Shown: piece after piece, positions 6,968 through 16,902 of the stretch
How the letters are laid out: every line of letters starts with the position of its first letter
How positions within the stretch are numbered: the first letter of the stretch is position 1
Source: Haloplanus sp. CK5-1
GTDB taxonomy: Archaea > Halobacteriota > Halobacteria > Halobacteriales > Haloferacaceae
NCBI RefSeq assembly: GCF_037201915.1
Contig: NZ_CP147505.1
Location: 62,001-126,000, forward strand
Length of the DNA stretch: 64,000 bases
Direction of reading: 5' to 3'
The notes under the pieces: model-generated
Database searches by the model: none
Seen by the model: only the letters and a program-made list of their open reading frames with translations
What the model was told of the DNA's origin: nothing
Translations under genes and position numbers: made by a program

Positions 6968-8683
6968 TCAGAACAGGCCGGTGACGTTGCCGTCAGCGTC
7001 GACGTCCATCCCTTCGGCGGCGGGTTCGGCCGGCAGGCCGGGCATCGTGAGCACGTCGCCGGTGAGGACGACGACGAACCCGGCACCCGCGTCGGGGTAG
7101 CACTCGCGGACCGTGAGCGTCCAGTCGTCGGTCGGCGCGCCCTTCCGCGTCGGGTCGTCCGTGGTCGAGTGCTGGGTCTTCGACAGGCAGACGGGCATGT
7201 CGCCGTAGCCCTGTTCCTCCAACCGTTCGAGGTCGTCCTGGGCCTCCTCGGTGAAGTTGGCGTCCTCGGCACCGTACACCTCGGTCGCGACGGTCCGGAT
7301 CTTGTCCTCGAGGCTCTCGTCGAGGTCGTACAGCGGCTGGAAGTCGCCCTCGTCGCTATCCGCGAGGTCTTTCGCCGTCTCGGCCAGTTCGGCGGCCCCG
7401 GCCCCGCCGTCGGAGAACGCCTCGCTCACGACGACCGGGTAGCCCTGCTCCTCACAGTGGTCGACGATCGCCCGAATCTCCTCGTCGGTGTCCGTCGGGA
7501 AGCGGTTGATGGCGACGACGAAGGGGACGCCGAACTGCTCGATGATGCCGGCGTGGTGGTCGAGGTTCGTCGTGCCGTCCCGGACCGCCTCGGGGTCGGG
7601 CCCTTTCAGGCGGTCGTAGTCGGTCGGCCACATCTCCAGACCGTGGTACTTCATCGACCGGACGGCGGTCGTCAGGACGGCCGCGTCGGGCGAGACGCCA
7701 CGCCGGGAGACGATGTTGCCGAACTTCTCGAAACCCAGGTCGGCTGCGAAGCCGGCCTCCGTGACGAGGTAGTCGCCGAGTGCGAGGCCGAGTTTGTCGG
7801 CCACGAGCGAGTTCGTCCCGTGGGCGATGTTCGCGAAGGGGCCGCCGTGGACGAAGGCGGGCGAGCCCTCGATGGTCTGGACCAGATTGGGTCGGAGGGC
7901 GTCTTTCAACAGCATCGCCATCGCCCCCTCGATGCCGAGGTCCTCGACGGTGACCGGGTCGCCGTCCGTGTCGTAGGCGACGATCATCGTCGCCAGTCGC
8001 TCCTTGAGGTCGGCGAGCGAGTCGGCCAGACAGAGCACCGCCATCACCTCGGAGGCGGCCGTGATCTGGAAGCCGTCCTCGCGGGGCGGGCCGTTGGTCG
8101 ACCCGCCGAGACCGACGACGACGTCGCGGAGCGCGCGGTCGTTCATGTCCAGCGCGCGCTTCCACGCGACTTCGTCGACGTCGACGTCGAGGTCGTTGCC
8201 GTAGTGGACCTTCGTGTCGAGCGTCGCCGACACGAGGTTGTGAGCCGTCGTCAGCGCGTGGAGGTCGCCCGTGAAGTGGAGGTTGATGTCCTCCATCGGC
8301 AGGACCTGCGAGTGACCGCCGCCAGCGGCCCCGCCCTTGATGCCGAACACCGGCCCCAGCGAGGGTTCGCGCACCGCGACGACCCCCCGGTGGCCGAGGT
8401 GGTTCAGTCCCTGACCGAGACCGACCGTGGTGACGGTCTTGCCCGCCCCCTTCGGCGTCGCCGTCGTCCCCGTCACGAGGATCAGGTTCCCCTCGTCGGC
8501 GTCGGTCAGCGTCCGCTGGATCGCCTCCTGTTCGATCTTCGCGATGCCGTTGCCCTGCGGGTCGAGGTCCTCGGCGGCGAGGCCCAAGTCGCCGGCCACG
8601 TCCTCGATCGGCCGGGTCTCGGTCGCCGTCGCGATTTCCATGTCCGTCGGTACGTCGTCGGCGTCCGTCTCGTCCGAAGTCAT
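6968..8683 (-). CDS. fhs: Formate-tetrahydrofolate ligase
   Basis: Fhs joins formate to tetrahydrofolate with ATP, feeding 10-formyl-THF to purine and one-carbon metabolism in the cytosol. The signature ATP loop (TPKGAGKTVT, near residue 75) and the family blocks REPSLGPVFGIKGGAAGGG and EDINLHFTGD are all present. The length (571 residues) is close to the family's usual size. I prefer the ATG at 8683 to the one at 8704. A TATA-like box (TTACATAT on the coding strand) lies about 28 bases upstream of 8683, as expected for a leaderless haloarchaeal transcript. It is monocistronic here, downstream of the cgi121-hel308 pair. Confidence 0.93.
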   Translation of the reverse strand: MTSDETDADDVPTDMEIATATETRPIEDVAGDLGLAAEDLDPQGNGIAKIEQEAIQRTLTDADEGNLILVTGTTATPKGAGKTVTTVGLGQGLNHLGHRGVVAVREPSLGPVFGIKGGAAGGGHSQVLPMEDINLHFTGDLHALTTAHNLVSATLDTKVHYGNDLDVDVDEVAWKRALDMNDRALRDVVVGLGGSTNGPPREDGFQITAASEVMAVLCLADSLADLKERLATMIVAYDTDGDPVTVEDLGIEGAMAMLLKDALRPNLVQTIEGSPAFVHGGPFANIAHGTNSLVADKLGLALGDYLVTEAGFAADLGFEKFGNIVSRRGVSPDAAVLTTAVRSMKYHGLEMWPTDYDRLKGPDPEAVRDGTTNLDHHAGIIEQFGVPFVVAINRFPTDTDEEIRAIVDHCEEQGYPVVVSEAFSDGGAGAAELAETAKDLADSDEGDFQPLYDLDESLEDKIRTVATEVYGAEDANFTEEAQDDLERLEEQGYGDMPVCLSKTQHSTTDDPTRKGAPTDDWTLTVRECYPDAGAGFVVVLTGDVLTMPGLPAEPAAEGMDVDADGNVTGLF

Positions 8684-8739
8684 CCCGAAAATATACACGG
8701 CCATCCCATATGTAAGCCGCGGCGTGGGCGAGTTTCACA

Positions 8740-9249
8740 TCATTTTTCGACATCGAGCAGGGCGACCCGCTCCGCGATCAGGTCGGAGAGGTCGCCGTCG
8801 ACGGCGTCGAGTTCCGCCGCCGTCACGTCGAAAAACGCCCGTACGCGGCCCGAATCGGTCGAATCGAGCGTCCCCGTGGGGTCGAGTGCGAGTCGCTCCC
8901 GGAGGGCGTCGGCCGCGGCGGTCTCGCGGTCACCGTCGTCGTCCGCAGCCGTCACGACGACGGCGACGGGCAGCCGGCCCTCGGACACCCCCATCTCGAG
9001 TGCGTCGTCGATCTGTCGCCGGCCGGCGGCGTACAGCAGTATCTCGACACTCCGCTCGCGGGCGACGTTCTCGCCGCGAGCGAACGCGCGGTCGGTCAGG
9101 TCGACCGCACGGGCGAGGTGTCGGCGGTCGACGACGTAGCGTGCGTCGAACGCCTGGACGGTCACGTCGTGGTCGGCGGCGACGGCGTCCAGATCCGAGA
9201 GGAACGCGTCGAGATCGTCGACCGTCGCGACCCCTTCGACGACGATCAC
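8740..9249 (-). CDS. cgi121: KEOPS complex Cgi121-like subunit
   Basis: The 169-residue product matches the archaeal Cgi121 family in size, fold pattern and genome position beside hel308. Characteristic pieces are [37 protein letters not shown] and the internal VAVVV strand. Cgi121 is an accessory subunit of KEOPS, which makes the t6A modification on ANN-decoding tRNAs. It binds the Bud32 kinase and helps recruit tRNA. Its ATG overlaps the stop of hel308 (ATGA), so the two are translationally coupled. The family is fast-evolving, so the call rests partly on context. Confidence 0.8.
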   Translation of the reverse strand: MIVVEGVATVDDLDAFLSDLDAVAADHDVTVQAFDARYVVDRRHLARAVDLTDRAFARGENVARERSVEILLYAAGRRQIDDALEMGVSEGRLPVAVVVTAADDDGDRETAAADALRERLALDPTGTLDSTDSGRVRAFFDVTAAELDAVDGDLSDLIAERVALLDVEK

Positions 9250-11531
9250 TCGAAATCACCCAGGCTGGCCTGCTGGTCGGCCCCGGAGTCGGCCGACCGT
9301 CGGTCCGTGTCGGCATCGGCGTCGGCCGACTCGCCGTCGTCCCCCGCACTCCCCTCGGCCGGCGTCACGTCCGTCATCGAGGGATCACGGCGGCCGGCGT
9401 TTTCGAGGATGCGCTCGGCGGTCGCCTCGCGGCCCCGGAGCGCACCGAGGACGACGGACTTCTCCGCCTCGCGGAGGTCGGCCCGCGACTCGACGCCGGC
9501 CTCGTAGAGGCGGCGGGCGCGTTTGCGGCCGATCCCACGGACACCGGTCAGATCGAGCAGTTCCTCGCGGACGCCGTCCGCGACGCGCCGTTTCGCCTCG
9601 TTGACGGCGGCGACACAGTCCAGATCGAGTTCGACCGCGAGTTGCTCGGCCGCGCCGAGCAACCACTCGGCGGTGTCGACCTTGCCGCGCACGTCGCCGG
9701 GACCGACGCCGTAGCGCTCGGTGATCCGGTCCTCGTCGACCTCACTCGCCCAGTCCTCCAGCAGTTTCGCCGTCTTCAGCGCCGACAGCCACTCCTCGAA
9801 GCGCACGTCCTCGAACTCCGAGGGGACGCGGCCGAGGAACTCGGCCTCGCGCTCGTAGCAGAGTTCGGTGTACGTCTCCCGATCGCCCGACTTCAGGTAG
9901 AGTTCGTACATGTCGGGGGTGCGGGAGACGAGGTGGTAGAGCCCGAGGGCGGTGGGGTCCTCGGCCGCCCGCAGGCCGTCGACGATTTCGGCCGCGCTCA
10001 TCGGGTCGAGATACAGGCGGGAGACGGTGTGGCCGAGGGGAGTGGCGGTGATCCCGTCGCCGTCGCGTTCGACGAAGTCGTTGGCGACGAGATACTCCAA
10101 CACGTCGTCGACGACCGACTCCAAGTGACGCGTGTCGTCGGACTGGACGGCGTACAGCGTCCGGTCGAGGAACTCGAGCAGGCCGGATCGGGTGTGGGCA
10201 AATCCGGAGGCGACCGTCGAGAGTAGGTGGGTCCGCATCGCCGGTTCGCGGGCGAGTTTCGACCCCACGGGCTCCGAATCGGCCCACACGTACCTCTCGA
10301 ACAGTTCGTCCATCGTGTCGTGGTCCTTCGCGAGTAGGACGGCCTCGCCGTAGGGGTCGAGGCCCGGCCGCCCGGCGCGGCCGAACATCTGGTGGACCTC
10401 CAGCGTGTCGAGGGGTTTCATGCCGCCGAACTCGCCGTCGTAGCGCCGCCAGTCGCGGACGATCACCCGCCGGCTGGGCGTGTTGACCCCCGCCGCGAGT
10501 GTCGGCGTCGCACAGATGACTTTCAGCAGCCGGTCGCGGAAGGCGTCCTCGACGAGCGATCGGTGCTCGGCCGAGAGGCCGGCGTGGTGGAAGGCCGCAC
10601 CCTTCCGGACGACTCCGGCCAGGTCGTCGCTCGTCTCGGTGTCGGAGACGCCGGCCACCTCGTCGGCGACGGCGGCGAGTTCGTCGCGTTCGTCGTCGGA
10701 GAGTCGGTCCGCAGTCACGTCGGCCAGCCGCCGGGCCTCCGCCTCGGCGTTGCGCCGGGAGTTGACGAAGACCAGCGACGAGCCGTCCTCGTCGACGGTG
10801 TCGGCGACCAGGGCGGCGGTGGCCCGTTCGCCCTTCGCCACCGGCACCTCCCGCTGATCGCCGTCGGCGAAGGTGATTGCGTCGCCGAAGTGGACTCCCG
10901 TCCGGAGGTCGATCGGCCGCCAGTCGGACTCGACGAGTTCGGCGTCCAGCCAGTCGGCCACCTCGTCGGCGTTGTCGACGGTGGCCGAGAGCGCGACGAC
11001 CTGGAGGTCGGGGGTGATGCGCCGGAGTTTCGCCAGCGTCACCTCCAGCGTCGGCCCCCGGTTCGGATCGTCGACGAGGTGGACCTCGTCGGCGACGACG
11101 CAGGTGAGGTCCTCGAGCCACGGCGCGCCGTTGCGCACCAGCGAGTCCACCTTCTCGCTCGTGGCGACGACGATGTCGCGGTCGGCCAGCCACTCCTCGC
11201 TCGACTCGTAGTTGCCCGTCGAGATGCCCACCGACACGTCCGGCTCGTCGAGCTCGGCCCAGCGCTCGAACTCGGCTTTCTTCTCGCCGGCGAGCGCCCG
11301 GAGCGGGACGATGTACAGCGCCGTGCCGCCGCGGGCGACACTCGACAGCATGGCGAGTTCCGCGATCAGGGTCTTGCCGCTGGCCGTCGGCACGCTGGCG
11401 ACGAGGCTGTCGCCCCCGGTGACGCCGGCGTCGACGGCCGCGGCCTGTGGCGGGTAGAGTTCCTCGATCCCCGACTCGGCGAGACGGCCGGCGGCGCCCG
11501 ACGGGAGCCCGGGGATGTCGGCGGGGTTCAT
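9246..11531 (-). CDS. hel308: ATP-dependent DNA helicase Hel308
   Basis: Hel308 is a 3'-5' helicase that acts on stalled forks and recombination intermediates. The protein has Walker A (PTASGKTL), a DEVH box, motif III ([14 protein letters not shown]), motif VI ([10 protein letters not shown]) and a helix-hairpin-helix near the end ([13 protein letters not shown]). The last residues (QASLGDFE) fit a PCNA-interacting peptide, so it is probably tethered to the sliding clamp. Length (761) is typical. It heads a two-gene unit with cgi121. Confidence 0.95.
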   Translation of the reverse strand: MNPADIPGLPSGAAGRLAESGIEELYPPQAAAVDAGVTGGDSLVASVPTASGKTLIAELAMLSSVARGGTALYIVPLRALAGEKKAEFERWAELDEPDVSVGISTGNYESSEEWLADRDIVVATSEKVDSLVRNGAPWLEDLTCVVADEVHLVDDPNRGPTLEVTLAKLRRITPDLQVVALSATVDNADEVADWLDAELVESDWRPIDLRTGVHFGDAITFADGDQREVPVAKGERATAALVADTVDEDGSSLVFVNSRRNAEAEARRLADVTADRLSDDERDELAAVADEVAGVSDTETSDDLAGVVRKGAAFHHAGLSAEHRSLVEDAFRDRLLKVICATPTLAAGVNTPSRRVIVRDWRRYDGEFGGMKPLDTLEVHQMFGRAGRPGLDPYGEAVLLAKDHDTMDELFERYVWADSEPVGSKLAREPAMRTHLLSTVASGFAHTRSGLLEFLDRTLYAVQSDDTRHLESVVDDVLEYLVANDFVERDGDGITATPLGHTVSRLYLDPMSAAEIVDGLRAAEDPTALGLYHLVSRTPDMYELYLKSGDRETYTELCYEREAEFLGRVPSEFEDVRFEEWLSALKTAKLLEDWASEVDEDRITERYGVGPGDVRGKVDTAEWLLGAAEQLAVELDLDCVAAVNEAKRRVADGVREELLDLTGVRGIGRKRARRLYEAGVESRADLREAEKSVVLGALRGREATAERILENAGRRDPSMTDVTPAEGSAGDDGESADADADTDRRSADSGADQQASLGDFE

Positions 11532-11627
11532 CGGTCGTCGGTCCTTGGCGCGTCCCCGCGTTTAACCTGTCGGGTCGCGGGTCTCGGGCCCGGCGGATTT
11601 AGGGTGTGGGGCGTAGACGATGGAACG

Positions 11628-11864
11628 ATGACCACGCTAGAGATCGAACCGGGCGACTTGACCGCCGGCGAGATCATCGACGCCCTCGACGACGGCCAGC
11701 GGATCGTCGTTCGCCTGGAGATGCTCGGCGGCGTCCACGAGGTGACGCTCCGCCACGACGGCGACACGTACTACTGCGATACGCCGACCACGCTCCACAA
11801 ACACGACGACCCCGACGCGATGCGGACGTGCATCGAGGAGATGGGGTACGGGCGCAAGGAGTGA
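11628..11864 (+). CDS. Conserved small hypothetical protein (78 aa)
   Basis: The product begins MTTLEIEPGDLTAGEIIDAL and has a beta-rich centre (HEVTLRHDGDTYYCDTP) ending with a helix (MRTCIEEMGYGR). There are two cysteines but no zinc motif. The ATG at 11628 is the only start that avoids reading through hel308 on the other strand. It is divergent from hel308. I know no function; it looks like a short conserved haloarchaeal protein. Confidence 0.6.
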   Translation: MTTLEIEPGDLTAGEIIDALDDGQRIVVRLEMLGGVHEVTLRHDGDTYYCDTPTTLHKHDDPDAMRTCIEEMGYGRKE

Positions 11865-11910
11865 GGGCTGCGTGGCGCAGTTTTAACCCCGCCCGTCGAC
11901 AACGACACGT

Positions 11911-12279
11911 ATGGTCGACGCCCCCGACATCGACGAACTGGTCGGCGTCGAAGAGCCGAGCTTTCGACACGTCCTATCCTGCGTGTTCGGTATCCAGGAA
12001 CACGAGAGCCGGACGTATCTCGTCCTGTTGGACAACCCGGGCAGCACGGTGGCGGAACTCGCCGAGGACCTCGACCGCGACCGGAGCAACGTCAACCGAT
12101 CGCTGACGACGTTGCTCGACAAGCGACTGGTCGAACGGGAGCGTCGTCTCCTCGATCCGGGTGGCTACGTCTACCAGTACACCGCGACGCCGCTCCCGGA
12201 GGCCAAGGAACTGATGCACCACACGCTCGACGAGTGGGTCGCGCAGGTCCACGACGCGATCGACGAGTTCCAGCCGTAG
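11911..12279 (+). CDS. HTH regulator, TrmB/MarR-like
   Basis: This 122-residue protein has a winged helix-turn-helix (STVAELAEDLDRDRSNVNRS, then LLDKRLVERERR as the wing), followed by a C-terminal helix that probably dimerises (MHHTLDEWVAQVHDAIDEF). This is the compact TrmB-like type of haloarchaeal regulator. AGTTTTAACC, 30 or so bases upstream of the ATG, could be the TATA region. It lies just upstream of thrC, but there is no evidence that thrC is its target. Confidence 0.75.
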   Translation: MVDAPDIDELVGVEEPSFRHVLSCVFGIQEHESRTYLVLLDNPGSTVAELAEDLDRDRSNVNRSLTTLLDKRLVERERRLLDPGGYVYQYTATPLPEAKELMHHTLDEWVAQVHDAIDEFQP

Positions 12280-12321
12280 TGAACCCACTCGCTTTTTGTC
12301 CCACGGCCCTTCGCTCCGCCA

Positions 12322-13581
12322 ATGAGTATGGATCTGACCGCGGCCACCCCGTCGGAACCCGCCGCCGCCGACGACGGCGTCTGGCTCGCGTGTATCGAGT
12401 GTGGCGAGACGTTCGCGCCCTTCGACGAGATCAGGTACACCTGCGACCACTGTGACTGCCTGCTCGAAGTTCGGTACGCCGAACCGCCGACCTTCGACGA
12501 CTTCGAGGGACAAGGGGTCTGGCGGTACGCCGCCGCGCTTCCCTTCGAGACCGGCGTCAGCCTCCCCGAGGGCGACACGCCGCTGCACCACGTCCCGCGG
12601 CTGGAGGAGGAGTTCGGCGTCGAGCGCCTCCGGGTCAAACACGAGGGGATGAACCCGACGGGTGCGTTCAAGGACCGCGGCATGACCGTCGGCGTCCGCG
12701 TCGCACAGGAACTCGGAGTCGGGCGGTTGGCGTGTGCCTCGACGGGGAACACGAGCGCCGCCCTCGCGGCCTACGGCGCACGCGGCGGGATGGAGACGCT
12801 CGTCCTCCTCCCCGCGGGCAAGGTGGCCTCGGGCAAGATCGCGCAGGCCGCCCTCCACGACGCCCGAATCCTCGAGGTCGACGGCAACTTCGACGACTGC
12901 CTCGACATCGTGCAGGAACTCGCCACGGCCGGCGAGGTGTACCTGCTCAACTCGCTGAACCCCTTCCGACTGGAGGGACAGAAGACCATCGGCCTGGAAA
13001 TCTTAGAGGAGTTCGTGGCCGACCACGGCACCTATCCGGACCGTATCGTCCTCCCGGTCGGCAACGCGGGCAACACGGCGGCGCTCTACAAGTGCTTCCG
13101 GGAACTCGTCCAGAGCGGGGCGCTCGATCCCGAAGACGTGCCGAAACTCACCGGCGTACAGGCCGAGGGCGCGGCCCCGATGGTCGAAGCGATCGAGGAG
13201 GGAAACGACGAGATCCGCCGGTGGCCGGACGTCGAGACGGTCGCCACGGCCATCCGCATCGGCAACCCGGTGAACGCGCCGAAGGCGCTCCCGGGCATCC
13301 GGGCGACCGACGGTACCGCCGTCTCGGTCAGCGACGAGGCGATCACCGACGCACAGCGTGCGCTCGCGGGCGAGGGCGTCGGCGTCGAACCCGCCTCCGC
13401 GACGTCGATCGCTGGCCTCCGGAAACTCCGCGACCGGGGGGTCGTCGACGCCGACGAACAGGTGGTCTGTCTCACCACCGGTCACCTGCTGAAAGACCCC
13501 GAGGCCGCCTTCGAAGCGGGAGGCGATCCCGAACCGGTACCCAACGACGTGGACGCCGTCCTCGAACACATCGCGGAGTAG
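12322..13581 (+). CDS. thrC: Threonine synthase
   Basis: ThrC converts O-phosphohomoserine to threonine with PLP. The N-terminus carries a zinc-ribbon-like pair (CIECGE, CDHCDC) seen in archaeal and plant-type enzymes. The PLP lysine is in the motif GAFKDRGM (around residue 118), and the phosphate-binding glycine loop is VGNAGNTAAL. Length (419) is normal. Serine and methionine genes follow within a few kilobases, so this is an amino-acid biosynthesis neighbourhood. Confidence 0.93.
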   Translation: MSMDLTAATPSEPAAADDGVWLACIECGETFAPFDEIRYTCDHCDCLLEVRYAEPPTFDDFEGQGVWRYAAALPFETGVSLPEGDTPLHHVPRLEEEFGVERLRVKHEGMNPTGAFKDRGMTVGVRVAQELGVGRLACASTGNTSAALAAYGARGGMETLVLLPAGKVASGKIAQAALHDARILEVDGNFDDCLDIVQELATAGEVYLLNSLNPFRLEGQKTIGLEILEEFVADHGTYPDRIVLPVGNAGNTAALYKCFRELVQSGALDPEDVPKLTGVQAEGAAPMVEAIEEGNDEIRRWPDVETVATAIRIGNPVNAPKALPGIRATDGTAVSVSDEAITDAQRALAGEGVGVEPASATSIAGLRKLRDRGVVDADEQVVCLTTGHLLKDPEAAFEAGGDPEPVPNDVDAVLEHIAE

Positions 13582-13760
13582 ACGGCGCTATCGAGGTGAT
13601 CGTCCGAGAAGCGGGAGACGGGGCGTTGTGAGGGGGGCACGTAACCAGACGGTTCGTCGTCTCCCACTCCGAGGGTGGGGCGGAACGGTAATCAACCCCG
13701 CCGTTATCGTAATTAATTAATAGGGGCCACGGGAGTAACAGCGACCGGCGCGCCCTCGGT

Positions 13761-14066
13761 TCACGCTCCGATATCCGGATCGGCCGCCAGGTCGTCGAAC
13801 CCGGCGAGTCGGTAGGGCCGCGAGTCGGTGCAGTCCTCGTCGGCTGCCGCCAACTCCCCGATCGCGAGGTCGTACCGGTGGGCGAAGTCGTCGTAGTCGT
13901 CCGCCACGGCGACGGAGTCGATCAGTGCCTCGGCGGTCAGGTCCTCGTCGACCTCGTCGCGGAACGCCGCGGCCGTCGCTGCGGCCGCCGCCGCCGTCTC
14001 GGGGTCGGCACCGAACCGGTCCGCGAACGCCTCGGCGACCGTCGTCTCGAAGTCGTCGTCGTTCAT
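13761..14066 (-). CDS. Hypothetical acidic protein (101 aa)
   Basis: The protein starts MNDDDFETTVAEAFADRFG, contains an Ala-rich helix, and is strongly acidic. It has no cysteine pair, membrane segment or recognised motif. An ATG at 14162 would add 32 basic residues that overlap the divergent promoter region, so 14066 was chosen. The 180 bp between thrC and this gene contain an AT run (TAATTAATTAATA), probably regulatory, but no gene. Confidence 0.55.
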   Translation of the reverse strand: MNDDDFETTVAEAFADRFGADPETAAAAAATAAAFRDEVDEDLTAEALIDSVAVADDYDDFAHRYDLAIGELAAADEDCTDSRPYRLAGFDDLAADPDIGA

Positions 14067-14164
14067 GGTCGTCCGAAGGACCGGTCGCCACCTATACGTT
14101 GTGCCTTCTGCGTCCGACTGCCGTCTGACGGACGTTTTTGCGTGTGTGACCAGTACACACACAC

Positions 14165-14491
14165 ATGGCTCCGAGCGGCTTCCCGACCGGGACGGTCAGT
14201 AGTGGGCGAGACGACCCCTCGGCGTCGGTGCCGAGGCGAAGCGAGGTGTCCGAGGGCGACCCGCAAGCGCGCATCGCCGAACTGGAGCGCGAGAACGAGG
14301 CGTTGCGCGAGGCGGTGGCACAGCAACGCCGCGAGAACGAACGGATCGTCGAGCGCTACGAACGGTTGCTGGACGACTGCGACGCCGAGAACCCGGACCG
14401 GGACGCGATCGGTCCCGATCGGGAGGCGTCGAGCGACCCCTCGGACGGCGTCGTCGACCGGGTCGTCGGTCTGTTCACGAACCGGCGTTAG
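14165..14491 (+). CDS. Short coiled-coil protein (108 aa)
   Basis: The centre of the protein (ARIAELERENEALREAVAQQ and on to RYERLLDD, about residues 37-80) has clear heptads and should form a coiled coil. The ends are disordered and charged. An inverted repeat, TGTGTG...CACACA, sits directly before the ATG and may be an operator or leader hairpin. The stop overlaps the stop of the convergent serA gene. No function can be named. Confidence 0.6.
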   Translation: MAPSGFPTGTVSSGRDDPSASVPRRSEVSEGDPQARIAELERENEALREAVAQQRRENERIVERYERLLDDCDAENPDRDAIGPDREASSDPSDGVVDRVVGLFTNRR

Positions 14492-16080
14492 TCGTCCTCG
14501 CCGTCACCGAGGGTGATGCCGGTCACGTCGATGATCCGCTCGTCGGCCCGGATGGTCTCGACCGCCCCCTCGGGAACCGGATCGTCAAGGTTGTACACCG
14601 TCATGGCCTCGCCGCCGACCGTCTCGCGGCCGTTGAACATCCCCGCGATGTTGACCTCGTTGTCGCCGAGGACGGTCCCGATCAAACCGAGGACGCCGGG
14701 ACGGTCGTAGTTGCGGACGACGAGCATCTGTCCGTGGGGGACGGCGTCGACGCGGTAGCCGTCGATGCGGACGATGCGCGGGTCGTCGCCCGCGAACAGC
14801 GTGGTGCCGACGACGATGTCGTCGGTTCCGTCGCCGACAGTGACGGTGACGAGACTCTGGAAGTCGTCGCTCTGCCGGGTCTTCTCCTCGGTCACCTCGA
14901 TGCCGCGTTCCTCGGCGATATTGGGCGCGTTGACCGCGTTCACTTGCCACTCCAGAGGTTCGAACACGCCCTTGAGCGCGCTCGCGGTGACGAACTCCAC
15001 GTCCTCGTCGGCGATGTCACCCTCGTAGCGCACGCGGACCGTCGAGATCCGGCCCTCGAACATCTGGGCGGCGACTTTGCCGGCCGTCTCCGCCAGCCCG
15101 ATGTACGGTTCGACCCGCGGGAACGCACTCTCGTCGATCGAGGGAGCGTTCAGCGCGTTCGCGACGGGTTCGTCGGCGAACGCGGCGACGACCTGGTCGG
15201 CGATGCTCGTGGCGACGTGTTCCTGTGCCGCCTCGGTCGACGCCCCCAGGTGGGGCGTGACGACGACGTCGTCGACGGCCAGCAGGGGGTTGTCCGGCGA
15301 GACGGGTTCGTCCGCGAACACGTCGACCGCTGCGCCGGCGAGCGTGCCGTCCTCAACGGCCGCGGCGAGGGCCGTCTCGTCGACGACGCCGCCCCGAGCG
15401 CAGTTGATCAGGTAGCCACCCTCCATGTGTGTGAGTTCGTCCCCGGCGATCAGTCCCTCGGTCTCGGGGGTCAGCGGCGTGTGGACCGTCAGGAAGTCGG
15501 CGCGGTCGAGACACGCCTCGAAGTCGACGAGTTCGGCCCCGAGTTGGTCGGCGCGCTCCTGGCCGATGTAGGGGTCGTACGCGACCAACTCCATCCCGAG
15601 CGATCCCAACCGCTTTGCGACCTCCTGACCGACGCGCCCGAGTCCGACGACGCCGAGCGTCTTGCCGTTGAGTTCGGTCCCGAGGTAGTCGCCTTTCGCC
15701 CACTCGCCGTCCCGGAGGCGGGCGTGTGCCTGCGGGATGGAGCGGGCGGTCGCGAAGGCCATCGCGACGGTGTGTTCCGCGGCCGCGCGGACGTTCCCCT
15801 CCGGCGCGTTGGCGACGATGACGCCGTGGTCGGTCGCGGCGTCGATGTCGATGTTGTCGACGCCGATCCCCGCCCGGCCGACGATGACGAGGTCGGGGGC
15901 CGCCTCGAACACCGCTTCGGTCACGTCCGTTCCCGAACGCACGACGAGCGCGTGGGCGTCCGCGACGGCGTCGAGCAGGTCGGACCCCTCGGCGTCGTAG
16001 GCGGTCTCCACCTCGTGGCCCGCGGTACGAAGCCGGTCCAACCCCGCATCGGCGATCGGGTCCGTGACGAGTACCCTCAT
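14488..16080 (-). CDS. serA: D-3-phosphoglycerate dehydrogenase
   Basis: SerA oxidises 3-phosphoglycerate as the first step of serine synthesis. The Rossmann loop is GLGRVGQEVAKRLG (about residue 146). The substrate and catalytic region includes CARGGVVDE and HLGASTEAAQ. A long C-terminal part with an intervening domain ends in an ACT fold (VLGLIGTVLGDNEVNIAGM), which usually senses serine. The 530-residue length is that of the long archaeal/Bacillus-type enzyme. serB is encoded divergently 147 bp away. Confidence 0.95.
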   Translation of the reverse strand: MRVLVTDPIADAGLDRLRTAGHEVETAYDAEGSDLLDAVADAHALVVRSGTDVTEAVFEAAPDLVIVGRAGIGVDNIDIDAATDHGVIVANAPEGNVRAAAEHTVAMAFATARSIPQAHARLRDGEWAKGDYLGTELNGKTLGVVGLGRVGQEVAKRLGSLGMELVAYDPYIGQERADQLGAELVDFEACLDRADFLTVHTPLTPETEGLIAGDELTHMEGGYLINCARGGVVDETALAAAVEDGTLAGAAVDVFADEPVSPDNPLLAVDDVVVTPHLGASTEAAQEHVATSIADQVVAAFADEPVANALNAPSIDESAFPRVEPYIGLAETAGKVAAQMFEGRISTVRVRYEGDIADEDVEFVTASALKGVFEPLEWQVNAVNAPNIAEERGIEVTEEKTRQSDDFQSLVTVTVGDGTDDIVVGTTLFAGDDPRIVRIDGYRVDAVPHGQMLVVRNYDRPGVLGLIGTVLGDNEVNIAGMFNGRETVGGEAMTVYNLDDPVPEGAVETIRADERIIDVTGITLGDGEDD

Positions 16081-16227
16081 AGTCGAATCGACCCGAGGAC
16101 GGAGTTAAGCGTTTCCAAACGCTCGGGGCACCGGGGACCACACGCCGATCCGCGTCCGGACCGCCGGGACCCGTCGGCCGGTGTCGCGTGGCGGGGGATT
16201 CAAACCCTCGGCCGGCAACGGGTCGGT

Positions 16228-16878
16228 ATGCGACTCGTCGCCTTCGACTTCGACGGCACGCTCTCCGACTCGGAGATGACGGTGCTCCTTGGCGAACAGT
16301 GTGGCGTCGCCGACCGGATGGCCGAGGTCACGGAACGCGCGATGAACGACGAGATCGGATACGCCGAGAGCCTGCGCGAACGGGCTGCGCTGCTGGAGGG
16401 ACTGGACACGGAACGGGCCGACGACGCCTTCGACGGGGTGCGCCTGCGACCCGGCGCGGCCGACCTGCTCGAAGCCCTGAACGACGCCGGCCACCACACC
16501 GCCGTCCTCACGGGAGGGTTCGAACGGGGGGTCGAGCACGCCCTCGACCGCGCGGGCGTCGGCGTCGACACCGTGATCGCCAACCGCCTCCCCCGGGAGG
16601 GTGGCCACCTCACCGGCGACGTCGAGGGGCCGCTGATCGAGGGCACCAAAGACCGGGCGTTGGAGTCGCTGGCGGCCGATCTGGACTACCCACTCTCGCG
16701 AACCGTCGCCGTCGGTGACGGAGCGAACGACCTCCCGATGCTGGAAGTCGCGGGACTGTCGGTGGGCTTCCTCCCCAAGCCGGCGGTGCGGCCCGCCTGC
16801 GACGTCGTCGTGGCGTCGATGGACCGCCTCGGTCGAGCGTTCGAGGAACGGGGGCTGATCGACGCGAACCGAGCGTGA
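16228..16878 (+). CDS. serB: Phosphoserine phosphatase
   Basis: SerB removes phosphate from phosphoserine in the last step of serine synthesis. HAD motif I is FDFDGTLSDSE at the very N-terminus. Motif II is VLTGGF, and motif IV is VGDGANDLPML, all in the expected order over 216 residues. The ATG at 16228 was chosen because it places motif I directly at the start. It is divergent from serA, giving a compact serine pair. Confidence 0.93.
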   Translation: MRLVAFDFDGTLSDSEMTVLLGEQCGVADRMAEVTERAMNDEIGYAESLRERAALLEGLDTERADDAFDGVRLRPGAADLLEALNDAGHHTAVLTGGFERGVEHALDRAGVGVDTVIANRLPREGGHLTGDVEGPLIEGTKDRALESLAADLDYPLSRTVAVGDGANDLPMLEVAGLSVGFLPKPAVRPACDVVVASMDRLGRAFEERGLIDANRA

Positions 16879-16902
16879 CGCGGCGGGACGCGTCGCCGCC
16901 GG

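Noticed and set aside
7169-9139. A 656-residue plus-strand open frame
   Set aside because: It is antisense of fhs and cgi121, with the repetitive Val/Arg/Asp composition typical of GC-rich shadow frames.
14734-16878. A 714-residue plus-strand open frame
   Set aside because: Only its last 216 residues are a real protein (SerB); the rest is the antisense of serA. High GC makes such long false frames common here.
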